A DNA stretch of 28,099 nucleotides from Moniliophthora roreri (GCA_001466705.2 LATX02000049.1:1-28099), one strand, 5' to 3'. Positions 1-11,109 are shown, counted from the stretch's first letter. Numbers and translations: made by a program. The notes: generated from the letters alone by a model not told the origin.

Positions 1-1868
1 TATGCTGGAGTCGCTAATATGTCGAACCTAGAAAAGACCCACTTTTATTCATTTTACACTACTTTTGAATTGGAACACTTTAATATGACACAAGATAATG
101 GGTAATAAGGACTAGAGTGAGCCCAGTCTGCTAGTCATTGCCTTAGAGAAGCTACAGTGTGTTGGAAAGTACAAAGAGCTATATGATATGCTATACAGAG
201 GTGTCTAAGCTGTACATTCTGACTTATCTATGTATCAGATCTGAAGCAGATCACTCCTGAAACCTGTAGGGAACCTAACTATGGCCCAATGAATGCATTG
301 GCTAGTTAACCAAGCTCTCAAAAGTGCTATCAATGGGATTTTAACTTCTACTTTACTTTTCTATGACATCTGCAAAGTGCAAGCTGCAGTCAAACAAGTA
401 CAGAGGTACTTAGAGGAGACATTAAAACAGAAAGACAACTTAGAACAGGAACAATCATAGAACGATCCTCCTCCGAAGTCAATATACAGATCAGAGTCAA
501 AGCAGGCGATCTCTTAATAAAGAATTCACCAGCAAAACAATATGCAATGAGCAAACTAGGTACAAAGCCTGCTCGGAAAGACAGAAATCACTTCTGAAGG
601 ACATCCACTACCTACAGACAGATACAATGAGACATATGAAGAATATCTAATGCACAAGAAATCCTAAATAAGACTAAGTGTGCATNGGATCACTCCTGAA
701 ACCTGTAGGGAACCTAACTATGGCCCAATGAACGCATTGGCTAGTTAACCAAGCTCTCAAAGTGCTATCAATGGGATTTTAACTTCTACTTTACTTTTCT
801 ATGACATCTGCAAAGTGCAAGCTGCAGTCAAACAGTACAGAGGTACTTAGAGGAGACATCAAAACAGAAAGACAACTTAGAACAGGAACGATCATAGAAC
901 AATCCTCCTCTGAAGTCAATATACAGATCAGAGTCAAAGCAGGCGATCTCTTAATAAAGAATTCACTGGCAGCTAAACAATATGTGATGAGCAAACTAGG
1001 TACAAAACCTGCTTGGAAAGACAGAAATCACTTCCGAAGGATATCCACTACCTACAGACAGATACAACGAGACATATGAAGAATATCTAATGTGCAAGAA
1101 ATCCTAAATAAGACCAAGTGTGCATTGTCAAAGGAGATCAGAACAATAACAGTGTGTTCCGACCTTGGAAAATTTGGCATCTAGGCCACTGCCAATGTGC
1201 AGATACTAGAAAAGAGAATGCTGTCAAAAGACGGGACGGATACAGCCATCTGCTCGTAGATACCTGACTTAGAAAAGAGAAAATACAAATTATAGAGTCT
1301 AGAATGCCTGGGGGCATAGATACCCACGCAGATATGGTCAGATACCCTAGTGGCCAGACTCTGTGACATCCAAATAATCCCTCTTTTAGTATCTCAGTCA
1401 CTCATTTGTCATTTCCTGAATTATCAGACATTATTTATAATTTTCTGTAGATATATTCCTTGGACTGTATATAAGGACAGCTAGATATTTGTACATNCTT
1501 ATCTATGTATCAGATCCAAAGCAGATCACTCCCGAAACCTGTAGGGAACCTAACTATAACCATATGAATGCATTGGCTAATTAACTAAGCTCTCAAAAGT
1601 GCTATCAATGGGATTTTAACTTCTACTTTACTTTTCTATAACATCTGCAAAGTGCAAGCTGCAGTCAAACAGTACAGAGGTACTTAGAGGAGACATCAAA
1701 ACAGAAAGATGACTTAGAATAGGAATGATCATAGAACAATCCTCCTCTGAAGTCAATATACAGATCAGAGTCAAAGCAGGTGATCTCTTAATAAAGAATT
1801 CACTGGCGGCTAAACAATATGCGATAAGCAAACTAGGTACAAAGACTGCTTGGAAAGACAGAAATCAC

Positions 1869-2734
1869 CAGATACAACGAGACATATGAAGAATCAAGAA
1901 ATCCTAAATAAGACCAAGCATGCATTGTCAAAGGAGATAGGAACAATAACAGTGTGTTCCAACCTTGGAAACTTTGGCATCTAGGCCTCTGCCGATGTGT
2001 GGATACTAGAAAAGGGAAATGCTGTCAAAAGACAGGACAGATACAGCCATCTGCTCATGGATACCCGACTTAGAAAAGAGAAAATACAAATTATAGAATC
2101 TAGAACACCTGGAAACATAGATACCCACACAGATATGGTCGGATACCCTAGTGGCCAGACTCCGTGACATCCAAATAATCCCTCTTTTAGTATAACAGTC
2201 ACTTATTTGTCATTTCCTGAATTATTGGACATTATTTATAATTTTCTGTAGATATATTCCTTGGACTGTATATAAGGACAGCTAGATATTTGTACACAGA
2301 TACAACAAGACATATGAAGAATATCTAACACACAAGAAATCCTAAATAAGACTGAGTGTGCATTGTCAAAGGAGATAGGAACAATAACAGCGTGTTCCGA
2401 CCTTGGAAACTTTGGCATCTAGGCCTCTGCCGATGTGCAGATACTAGAAAAGGGAAATGCTGTCAAAAGACGGGACGGATACAGCCATCTGCTCATGGAT
2501 ACCCGACTTAGGAAAGAGAAAATACAAATTATAGAATCTAGAACACCTGGAAACGTAGATACCTGTGCAGATGTGGTTGGATACCCTAGTGGCCAGAATC
2601 TGTGACATCTGAATAATCCCTCTTTTAGTATCTCAGTCACTCATTTGTCATTTTCTGAATTATCAGACATTATTTATAATTTCCTGTAGATATATTCCTT
2701 GGACTGTATATAAGGACAGCTAGATATTTGTACA
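1869..2734 (+). repeat. Tandem duplication of about 428 bp inside family A repeat
   Basis: Copy 1 (1869-2296) and copy 2 (2297-2734) both start CAGATACAAC and end GATATTTGTACA. No N lies at their junction. Copy 2 is 10 bp longer because copy 1 lacks part of the AATATCTAACACAC segment. Differences are largely transitions. Each copy carries the same TATA-like promoter region. Confidence 0.8.
2687..2720 (+). promoter_or_regulatory. Putative LTR promoter (TATA-like box)
   Basis: GTATATAAGGAC follows a conserved AT-rich block and is repeated at the same place in every family A copy (near 1470, 2268, 2707 and on the minus strand near 24790). Family B has a comparable GTATATAAGAGG near 4606 and 5619. 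This is the expected place for a Pol II core promoter in an LTR. It is inferred from sequence only. Confidence 0.4.
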
Positions 2735-2939
2735 TACTCAAGTAACTCTGCTCCCTCTGATTGTGAATACATGATGAGTTTGTTTGGTGTATAATTGTGT
2801 GTGCCATTCCAGTTTTGCTTCCTCACTACAGGCCCTGGAGATTGGTCCTGAGTGACTCTAGAGAGATAGAAATCTGATAACGAACTTGCATTGTAAGAGA
2901 TAAGAGTAACATCTTGAGTGCACTTGGCACTTTTCTAAN

Positions 2940-3110
2940 ACAGACTCTTCTAGAAGTTAAAATACAAAGTATGCCTGCTGTTTTCAACATGTGATGACAA
3001 CTTGAAACTAATAGAATTTTCTGAGTATTGTCTAGAAGTGAATATATAGCAGTATTCTGAGTGTATTTCCTTTGTATTAATAGTATGAAAAGAACACCTC
3101 ATACATAGTG
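2940..3110 (-). mobile_element. CACTA-type MITE, terminal fragment (truncated at gap)
   Basis: This is the same terminal arm as the MITEs at 6984-7557 and 9996-10743, ending at 3110 in CATACATAGTG, the reverse complement of the CACTA-start terminus. The fragment stops at the single N at 2939, so the far end is not in the assembly. The segment beyond its outer end (3111-3403) separates it from a second fragment that points the other way. Confidence 0.65.
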
Positions 3111-3403
3111 TGCTAGATACATATACCAAATCCATATCATTTACAAATCCAAGCCTGATTACCTCAATCAAGGGTGAATAATGGCTGGAAACAGCTCTCC
3201 CATCTTGAAATCAGAATCTGACTCATTCCAAACACGAAGTTGCTTGCGTGTGCTATTGGTAAGCTGCTACCTCCTCAATGTCTGAGTTGGCTGATGGTAT
3301 TACTTGAAGATGGGTTGCTTTCATTATACTGCTTGATTCGGCAATGGATTCTGACCCGTCTGACTTATTCTGCAATGGGAGGTTCAAGAACTGGATCACA
3401 TCT
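3111..3403. other. Spacer between two MITE ends; possible gag-like remnant
   Basis: No intact gene is visible. A minus-strand frame across about 3230-3390 is Ser/Ala/Glu-rich (for example SESIAESSSIM), resembling the disordered N-termini of the gag-like ORFs elsewhere in the window, but it contains a stop and no recognisable domain. A plus-strand open frame over the same bases shows no domain either. It may be the remnant of the retroelement into which the MITE inserted. Confidence 0.25.
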
Positions 3404-3557
3404 TACTACATACAAGGTGTTCTTTTTATGCTATTAATACAAAGGAAATACATCCAGAATCCTACTATATATTTGCTTCCAGACAACACTCAGAAAATTC
3501 TATTAGTTTCAAGTTATCATCACATAGTGAAAACAGCAAGCATACTCTGGATTTTAA
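3404..3557 (+). mobile_element. CACTA-type MITE, second terminal fragment
   Basis: TACTACATACAAGGTGTTCT at the start matches the MITE terminus CACTAYRTACAAGGTGTTCTTT with its first C changed to T. The rest follows the left arm of the 6984-7557 element until the N at 3558. It is inverted relative to the fragment ending at 3110. Confidence 0.65.
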
Positions 3558-3558
3558 N

Positions 3559-3786
3559 GAGTCTTAGCAAGGGGTGTGCCTGCACTGAACTCTTTGTAGA
3601 AATTGGTCTAGGACCTTTTCCAGTACACTGTGTGCTGTAGTTGACTTAAGGAAGTCTTGAACTCCATAGGGTCAGGCTATATCGGCTATTGAGTCTTTGT
3701 ACAGTGATATGCATAACTTTTACCTTTTATTTTGCACACAAATAGAGAATATTTTGCACTTTTATAGTGGAAAATGACATAGTTAG
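3559..3786. other. Unassigned AT-rich stretch before the family B tandem
   Basis: I see no gene here. The segment begins after the gap at 3558. A candidate LTR start, TGACATAGTTAGGGG at 3775, parallels the family A sequence TGACACAAGATAATGGG at 97, which also just precedes AGGACTAG. Confidence 0.3.
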
Positions 3787-5804
3787 GGGAATTGAGGACT
3801 AGTGTGAGCCCTGAGCAGCTAGTCAAAGTGAGTAGTAGAGAAGGATATAAAATATTAGCAGAGTAATGGTTGATGGTAGGCCATACAAGGGTACCTGACC
3901 ACTGCTAGTATGAAAATAAATAGTGAATCTGAACACAGAGGAGCATCCCAAAACCTGTAGGGAATAACACTACATAATACTTCTCTATTGAAAGCATACC
4001 AAAGGGAATATTTTCACTTTTAACAATATTTCCAATCTATACCCAACTTGAAGGAAGAATAAAAGCCTTCAATAATACATATATGAGAATATTATCGAGA
4101 AACAGATATAAAACAAAGGATGACAAATTATTGGTGAGGGATACTCGAGATACCAAATGTCAAATTGAAGAATGAAATAGATGATTGGCTACTGGAAGAG
4201 TGCCTGTATCACAGAAGAACAGAAGACAAAGCTGTATGACGAGGAGGCAGCATGGCTGAGCCTATGCATATGCTTTAGACATGAAAAAGAAAGCATATTG
4301 TGTGTCCATAGAGCAGATGATAGAAGACAGAGAAGGAAGGAACCATGTGGAGCAGCATGGAAGTATAATATTTTCAAATGGAGTTGGAAGGAGAGCTGTT
4401 TGATAGAGAAAATTGCAAATGGTTAGTGTCAGAAGACGGCACAATCATCAAAGAAAAAGAATACAAGAGATTATGGCTATGAAGCCTGACCACAATTGGA
4501 CACTGTGACAGAGAAATTACCAAACACAGCTCAGTTTATATAATATTTATCACCCAACTTTTATTTGTATTAGTGACAGATATATTAGATTATTTATGTT
4601 GTAGAGTATATAAGAGGACATGTTTTGTAGGTGGAAAGCAGGAAAGATACTGCCCACTGATTACCAGAGTGTATGACATTGTTGTTCAGGTAGAAGAGCT
4701 ACTGGCAATCAGTATTTTTCAACCACTTCGGGCACTAGCTTATTTAGTTGTGCAAGAGGCACAGGCTAGTTGAGACCTGAGATTGTAACCCATACAAGGG
4801 AATTGAGGACTAGTGTGAGCCCTGAGCAGCTAGTCAAAGTGAGTAGTAGAGAAGGATACAAAATATTAGCAGAGTAATGGTTGATGGTAGGCCATACAAG
4901 GGTACCCAACCACTGCTAGTATGAAAATAAACAGTGAATCTGAACACAGAGGAGCATCCTGAAACCTGTAGAGAATAACACCATATAATACTTCTCTATT
5001 GAAAGCAAACCAAAGGGAATATTTTCACTTTTAACAATATTTACAATCTATACCAACTTGAAGGAAGAATAAAAGCCTTCAATGATACACATACAAGAAT
5101 ATTATTGAGAAACGGATATGAAACAGGATGACAAATTATTGGCAAGGGATACTCGAGATACCAAATGTCAAATTGAAGAATGAAATAGATGAACAGCTAC
5201 CAGAAGGGTGCCTGTATCATGGAAGAACAGAAGATAAAGCTGTATAACGAGAAGGCAGCATGGCTGAGCCTACGTGTACACTTTAGACACGACAAAGGAA
5301 GCATATTGTGTGTCCATAGAGCAGATGATAGAAGACAGAGAGGGAAGGAACCATGGGAAGGGGCATGGAGGTATAATATTTTCAAATGGTGTCAGAAGGA
5401 GAGCCGTTTGATAGAGAAAATTGCAAATGGTTAGTGTCAGAAGACAGCACAATTTTCAAAGAAAAAGGATGAAAGAGATTATGGCTATGAAGCCTAACTA
5501 CAATTGGACACTGTGACAGAGAAATTACCAAACACAGCTCAGTTTATATAATATTTATCACCCAACTCAGTTTTATTTGTATTTGTGACAGATATATTAG
5601 ATTATTTATGTTGTAGGGTATATAAGAGGACGTGTTTTGTAGGTGGAAAGCAGGAGAGATACTGCCCACCAATTACCAGAGTGTATGACGTTGTTGCTCA
5701 GGTAGAAGAGCTACCGGCAATCAGTATTTTTCAACCACTTTGGGCCCTAGCTTATTTAGTTGTGCAAGAGGCACAGGCTAGTTGAGACCTGAGATTGTAA
5801 CCCA
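3787..5804 (+). repeat. Tandem pair of ~1.0 kb LTR-like units (family B)
   Basis: Unit 1 (3787-4792) and unit 2 (4798-5804) both begin GGGAATTGAGGACTAGTGTG and end GAGATTGTAACCCA, with an offset of 1,011 bp and no N between them. Each contains a TATA-like GTATATAAGAGG (near 4606 and 5619) after an AT-rich block. The shared AGGACTAGWGTGAGCCC and AAACCTGTAGGGAA blocks show that families A and B are related. The likely reading is a tandem LTR arrangement upstream of the gag gene at 6555, formed by recombination or local duplication. Short open frames repeated in both units have no recognisable domains. Confidence 0.75.
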
Positions 5805-6386
5805 AACCAGAGATATAGATAAAAGCTAGGAAGAGCTTAGTTTTTAATGCAAGAGGCATGTTTTCCAATAAGAGAAACATTGTATCAGTCTACTAAGAGA
5901 GTAGCTGACATGCATCAGTATAGTCTGGTGTTTCAATATGAATCAGAGAGGGTTTCAGGCTAGCAGTGTCTAGAAGATTTGTCCTCTTGAGAATCATTGC
6001 AGAACATAGCCAAGAGGGCTATATTCAGGTACAAGAGGTACCTTTGTTCTCACTTAGAAGAAGTTTATTCTTTGGGCAGTTTCTGGTTGAAATCTATACC
6101 AGTATTTGCTTTCAAAGTGATTAATAAAAACACAAAACCAATAAATATTATACAAATGAAACCCCATTTTCGATCTGAGAAGTTGTTTTGAAGGCAATTA
6201 TCTCTGAACTACTGAGTGAGACATTGAGCATTATTCTTGATGTTGTGGTAACAGTGAACCATGCCGAACCAACTCGCAAACAAAACTGAGAATCAAGAAC
6301 TTATATATACCTTTTTTTTGGGGGGTATTTTGGCACTACAGGCCTCGTGTTTTCATAGTAGAGGCATAGGTTTTTGAGCATCTTCA
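5796..6386 (+). repeat. Putative LTR 3' part or separate short LTR before gag
   Basis: TGTAACCC at 5796 could start an LTR and TTCA at 6383-6386 could end it, giving 591 bp with a TATA-like TTATATATACC near 6301. Alternatively the whole 4798-6386 stretch is one long LTR. No protein-coding gene is evident; a 64-codon open frame at 5997-6191 has no recognisable features. The placement next to the putative primer-binding site at 6389 is the main support. Confidence 0.4.
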
Positions 6387-6388
6387 TC

Positions 6389-6406
6389 TGGAGCCCACCA
6401 TGAGGG
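6389..6406 (+). other. Putative retrotransposon primer-binding site
   Basis: TGGAGCCCACCATGAGGG begins two bases after a CA-ending LTR candidate. An almost identical TGGAGCCCACTGTGAGAGG occurs in the same relation to the minus-strand LTR at 11107. TGG complements the CCA end of a tRNA, as in most LTR primer-binding sites. The tRNA was not identified. Confidence 0.45.
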
Positions 6407-6554
6407 TGGTTCTAGAGAATATTATCAGTGAATTGCTTATTGTGAAGAGATAAGCTTCAGAAAAGATGATTAGATAGAGAATATTAGTTAAGTCTTGAAG
6501 AGATTTGACTTAAAACCACTAGAGATCTTAGAGACAAGTAAAGATCTAGAGTAA

Positions 6555-9087
6555 GGGCTAGTCAAGATTAGTCCAAAGAAACAAACCATTGAAGAATTTG
6601 TTCAAGGTTCCAGTCTACAGACAGAAGGAGCTTTGTCTAGTCAAGTCGAAGCTTCATTGTCATCACAGTCTAGTGTAGGAACAAGAACTACAGGCTCACA
6701 GTTACTACAACCTGCAGAGAGTTTTACTAGAAGCAGAGTACCCATATATCCAACTTCAACATTTGGTACTGCAGAAAGATTTCCACAGTCACAAGAGGAA
6801 TTTATTCTCAGTCCAGCACCTAGAAGATATAGATTAAGAGCACTACCTAATATACCATTAATACTTTCACCAAGAGTGTCTCCCAAACAGATGGAACAGA
6901 GCAGTAGTTCCAGCTCGGAAGAAGAAGAATATTTTGAACCAGATGAAGAAATTACAGAAGATATTACTGTAGCAGAACAGACTCACTATGTACAAGGTGT
7001 TCTTTTCATGCTATTAATACAAAGGAAATACACTCAGAATACTGCTATATATTCACTTCTAGACAACATTCAGAAAATTCTATTGGTTTCAAGTTGTCAT
7101 CACATGTTGAAAACAGCAGGCATACTTTGTATTTTAATTTCCAGAAGAGTCTGTGTTTTTTGATAATTTTATAACAATGAAATNAGTGTTTCTATATGAT
7201 TTTCCTACCATTTTCCTGATGTTTTCCTAGTGTTTTCTCTGACTTTCCCACAATGGAAAATTTGGTATTTTTATCTTATCTTATCAGCATTTTCTGAGCA
7301 TTTTCAAACAGAGAAAATTTAATATATTCTCAGCATGGAAATTATTCTAATATATTGTATTATTGATTAATTCTCAGAATTTGAAATTTCCATATCTTTT
7401 GCTGTTGAAAATTTAGCATCCTCCAGACATATTCTTGTTAAGAGGGCACAATTGAAATTTAGAATTTATATATGGTTTTTTAAAAATTTTCTTTGCAAGA
7501 AGATTAAGTGTTTTCTCAATCAGAAAACCATGTTAAAAGAACACCTTGTACATAGTGACTACAATGGCAGACTTAGCACCAAGAGAAAAGTGGAATACAC
7601 TTACAGATGCAGCAGCCAAAGAAGTATGAAATGAGAGAGTATTGAAAATATTATCAAAGATAGACCAATTTGATGAGTTGTGACCTACAACGCTTCAACC
7701 ATGGCTAGAAGATTTTGAGAATGCATTAGACATGGCCCAGGTTAAGGAGGACATGTCGAAGATCTATCTAGCAATGTTGAAGTTTTCGTATGATCTAAGA
7801 CAGCAGCTACAAGATAGAAAAGAAGCATTGGGCCACTCATAGAGTGAGTTCATGAAATTATCATTCAGAGAATTCCCAGATTCAGTTGATAATGGCCAAG
7901 GATCAATAGTCAGGTTACAGAAGATTGTAGCAGTATATCAGAAGGCTACAGACTGGGATCTAGAGAAACTTAGAGCATATCATAGGGCATTTAAGCTGGA
8001 AGCAGCTAAATTAATGAGAGATCCACCTATGATTTCGAATTTTGAAGCAATAGGCTTTTATTTAGCAGGTTTAGAACCGTCAGTTAGAGAAAGAGTCCGA
8101 ATTAGGATGGCTGATTGGTCTCTGAACAAGTTAAATTTGGAAACTAAAGATGGAAGAAGAAGAATGGATCCATGGAAACTTCAGGAAGTCATGGAACAAG
8201 CAGAGATGATTATAAGTGCAAGCTCAGAAGATGTATATATGGGATTAGGAAGTTTTGCATTAGGAGCTGGGGTTCCACCAGTCAACCCAGGAGTAGGAAC
8301 AGCAATGTTAAGTGCAGCAGTGCCTTTGTCATATCCATTCCAGCCTCCACCAGTGCTTTCTACCATGAATATTACTCCACCATCAAAGCCAGTTTCAGTG
8401 AAACAGGAGGAATTGTTTCCAGATATCCTAGATAAGACTAAAGAAGAAGCAGAATTGAGGACTATGGGCATAGCTACGTCAGTAGATGCACATACAGTCT
8501 CTATTAAGGTGCATGATACAGAATTGGCAGCCTTAAAGAAGGGAATGGAAGATGTAAAGATGCTTTCCACTGAAGTTAAAGATATAAAGATGACGTTAGT
8601 AGGCATGCCAGGACAGATTATTGCTGCGATGGCAGGTCAAACTAATAGACCATGTGATGGAAATAATAATAATATGGTCAGAGGAAAACCAGGACAGCCA
8701 ATGATTGGTGGAGGAAAATATTTATGTTTCTACTGCAATGAAGATGGTCATAGGCTCAGAGATTGTCCTTACCAAAGAGAAATGATACAGAAAGGATGGA
8801 TCATTTGGAATAATGGTGCAGGCAAATATACATTGAGAGACAGCACTGGATTTCCAAAGGTTGAACCTGGAGAGAAACTCAAGGATAGAGTAGCAGAATA
8901 TGTAAAGCAACAAGGATGGAATAGAATTGTGCATCCAGATGCTCACTTGTTTATGGAAGTGGAAGACGAACCAGTGGTTTATCAAGCAGCAGTAGTTCAA
9001 CCTCAAGGGGGGATGGACTTGGATATGTTAGCAATGTTGTTGGCAGAAAAGATGAAGCCTGCAACTGATGTGCAGTCAAAAAACTAG
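6555..9087 (+). pseudogene. Ty3/gypsy-like gag gene, split by a MITE and three stops
   Basis: The product would be a retrotransposon capsid/nucleocapsid protein that packages element RNA. The frame is open from 6555 (no ATG seen) to 6983, is interrupted by the MITE at 6984-7557, and resumes in the same frame at 7561 when one ACT target copy is counted. An N-terminal Ser/Glu-rich region ends in an acidic run near 6930. A helical capsid-like region follows (about 7650-8230), and a CX2CX4HX4C zinc knuckle lies at 8725-8766 (CFYCNEDGHRLRDC). In-frame stops fall at 7627 (TGA), 7681 (TGA) and 7840 (TAG). The stretch 7843-9087 is uninterrupted. It stands downstream of the LTR-like repeats and putative primer-binding site. 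Assignment to Ty3/gypsy rather than another LTR group rests on general similarity to basidiomycete elements, since the pol gene is missing. Confidence 0.75.
6984..7557 (+). mobile_element. CACTA-type MITE inserted in gag
   Basis: The termini are inverted: CACTATGTACAAGGTGTTCT at the left and its counterpart ending TTGTACATAGTG at the right. The 3-bp direct repeat ACT flanks it (6981-6983 and 7558-7560), the target size typical of the CACTA superfamily. It is 574 bp as assembled and AT-rich, with no coding capacity. An N at 7184 marks a gap; comparison with the copy at 9996-10743 suggests roughly 170 bp is missing there. The host gag frame continues in phase across the insertion. Confidence 0.85.
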
Positions 9088-9098
9088 CAGACCCAAGG

Positions 9099-9553
9099 AT
9101 GGGGCTGGTTAATTCAAGAATAGCCAATAATAGTGCCTCTGAGGGTAACCCAAAGAGATTGATGCCACAAATTGAGATAATATCTAGAATGAAACAATCC
9201 GAAAAGAGAAAGTATATTGATCCAATGGCTGATACATTGGAAACTGATGGGTTAGCTAGCAATGCTAGAGATAATATTAACAGAGTACAAAAGACAGTGA
9301 GGTTTAATGAACCAGATAAAGAAGAAAGACCATATGATAAGGTAGAGCCAATAGAGAGGGCTCCTCTTCCTAAGAATCAAGCAATAGAAAGAGGCACTTC
9401 ACACTTGAAGCACTCAAGAATAAAGAAATCTTAGCAAAAAGAGATAATTCAATTGATTTGACAACAATAACAGTCGAAGAAGAAATACTAGATAAATATT
9501 TAAAGTTGGAAGCGAATATACTATTGGGAGAAATGTTGAAAATACAGAACTAA
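9099..9553 (+). pseudogene. Gag-pol linker remnant, frameshifted and truncated
   Basis: This frame starts 12 bp after the gag stop with ATG at 9099. It contains a KTVRFNEPDKEE motif of the kind seen between gag and protease in basidiomycete gypsy elements. It is open to 9434. A second frame then picks up (EALKNKEILAKRD, then TVEEEILDKYLKLE) and stops at TAA 9551-9553. No protease, reverse transcriptase or integrase follows, because opposite-strand sequence begins at about 9550. The plus-strand element is therefore truncated. The family comparison is from memory and moderate in strength. Confidence 0.5.
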
Positions 9554-10810
9554 CTGTTCTGGTTCTTCCATGATGGAGTGGTCTTAGTCTTCTTTAGTAG
9601 GCTACTGTTGTTTAACATAGCCTTTACTTGAGCCATGGTATTCCCAGCAATGCCACCATTTCCAGAATTAGCCATTTTATTGTTTTGTTGGTTTGTAGTG
9701 TTTAGGTTAGGTTTGGAGTTTTGATCAAAAAGGGTGTCAAGATGGTCTTGTGAATCATCTAGGCTTAAGGTTAAGTTTGCAAGTAGTGTTTCTGCTACTT
9801 CAGTATCTGAATCCCTTTCAGGACTGTAGTGTTGACCAGATGATCTAATAAAATTGTTGAATGAAAACCTGTCTATTTGAATATCCTCTTCTAGACCAGA
9901 GAGTTCTGATGTGTTGTCAGCAACGAAACTGCCTTCTTCAGAGTTAGGAGTTCTAGACTTGGAATAGTATGTGTGCTGCAAAGGAGTTGTCCTTACACTA
10001 CATACAAGGTGTTCTTTGAACATGGTTTTCTGATTGAGAAAACACTTAATCTTCTTGCAAAGAAAAATTTTAAAAAACTATATATAAGTCCTAAATTTTA
10101 ATTGTGTTCTTTCAACAAGAATATGTCTAGAGGATGCTAAATTTTCAACAGCAAAGGATATAGAATTTTCAAATTCTGAGAATTAATCAATAATACAATA
10201 TATTAGAATAATTTCCATGCTGAGAATATATTAAATTTTCTCTGTTTGAAAATGCTCAGAAAATACTGATAAGATAAGATAAAAATTCCAAATTTTCCAT
10301 TGTGGGAAAGTCAGAGAAAACACTAGGAAAACACTTGGAAAATAGTAGGAAAATCATATGGAAACACTATATTTTAAAGCAGTTTTTAGATAGTCTTCAT
10401 ATAATTTTCCTTTTGTATTTAACATGTTTTCTTTGATATAAAATTCAAAATATTATATTTATTTTCTGAATGTTTTCTCACTATTCTATAAAGTGGAAAA
10501 TCTAGTATATTTATAATTAGAAAACTAAGGGATAATTTTATAATTTCATGGTTATAAAATTATCAAAAAACACAAACTCTTTCTGGAAATTAAAATACAG
10601 AGTATGCCTGCTGTTTTCAATGTGTGATGATAACTTGAAACCAATGGAATTTTCTGAATGTTGTCTGAAAGTGAATATATAGTGGTATTGTGAGTGTATT
10701 TCCTTTGTATTAATAGCATGAAAAGAACACCTTGTACATAGTGTTAGTACACCACAGTTTACTTGTAGATTACAACCTCTTTCTGCTTCTGATGGATCGG
10801 CTGTGGACCT
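9550..10810 (-). pseudogene. Gag-like ORF of a second LTR element, split by a MITE
   Basis: The minus-strand frame is open from 10810 (just after a TGA at 10811-10813) to 10744, is interrupted by the MITE at 9996-10743, and continues to a TAG at 9550-9552. It joins in phase across one TTA target copy. The product is Ser/Asp/Glu/Asn-rich and hydrophilic (for example SGLEEDIQIDRF, NLNTTNQQNNKMANS), like the disordered N-terminus of a gag polyprotein. No zinc knuckle is present. A minus-strand primer-binding-site-like sequence and LTR-like repeat lie upstream (11101-12395), which supports a retroelement. The 3' part is lost at the junction with the plus-strand element. Gag identity is inferred from context and composition. 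Confidence 0.45.
9996..10743 (-). mobile_element. CACTA-type MITE, second full copy in opposite orientation
   Basis: The element begins CACTACATACAAGGTGTTCT and ends CCTTGTACATAGTG. It is flanked by the 3-bp direct repeat TTA (9993-9995 and 10744-10746). At 748 bp it is the most complete copy here. It aligns in reverse with 6984-7557, including the arm also seen at 2940-3110 and 3404-3557. It has no coding capacity. It splits the minus-strand gag-like frame. Confidence 0.85.
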
Positions 10811-11089
10811 TCAACTTGCTGTAGGTTCTTGTCTGCCTTCTAGTTCACTGCTCTGACAGACAACCTCTCAATTGTTGCATCCGAGTTGTAGTAAAGGTGA
10901 TGGACTCCATGCATTTTCTCTTGCTCGCCTGGTAACAGGAATCTTTCAATCAGTTTGCAGATATATAAGGCTTTTATGCTGCGTAGGTTGTCTGCTCATG
11001 TTCGAGCTGCAACCAAATGATCCACAATCTATTGATTGTGAATCGAGTCATAAGAATTGATTTTATAAGCTTTTGTAATTGAAATCCAC

Positions 11090-11107
11090 CTCTCACAGTG
11101 GGCTCCA
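11090..11107 (-). other. Putative primer-binding site of the minus-strand element
   Basis: Read on the minus strand, TGGAGCCCACTGTGAGAG lies two bases after a CTTCA end at 11110. It matches the site at 6389 in sequence and in distance from the LTR end. This supports calling 11110 the inner LTR boundary. Confidence 0.45.
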
Positions 11108-11109
11108 AA

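Larger units (their letters stand above)
18..2835 (+). repeat. LTR-like repeat family A, internally duplicated and gapped
   Basis: This is an LTR-like repeat without a convincing gene. An opposite-strand copy at 24762-25811 gives its uninterrupted order: a start near CTAATATG, then the block AGGACTAGAGTGAGCCC, a middle block, and a TATA-like GTATATAAGGAC followed by TAGATATTTGTACAT. Here the unit is repeated in pieces (18-685, 687-1496, 1498-2296, 2297-2734), with single-N gaps at 686 and 1497. After the TATA-like site the sequence runs to a CACTACA end near 2828. The following CTGGAGATTGG occupies the place of a primer-binding site, by comparison with CTGGAGCCCACC at 6388. The LTR reading is inference from the promoter-like layout. 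The exact 5' end is unclear because the shared sequence does not begin with TG. Short antisense open frames recur in the copies but look incidental. Confidence 0.6.

Noticed and set aside
791..2640. Antisense open frames repeated in the family A copies (for example 1138-1401, 1981-2202, 2419-2640, with relatives at 24864-25100)
   Set aside because: They recur because the DNA repeat recurs. They have no domain, vary in length and are interrupted differently in each copy.
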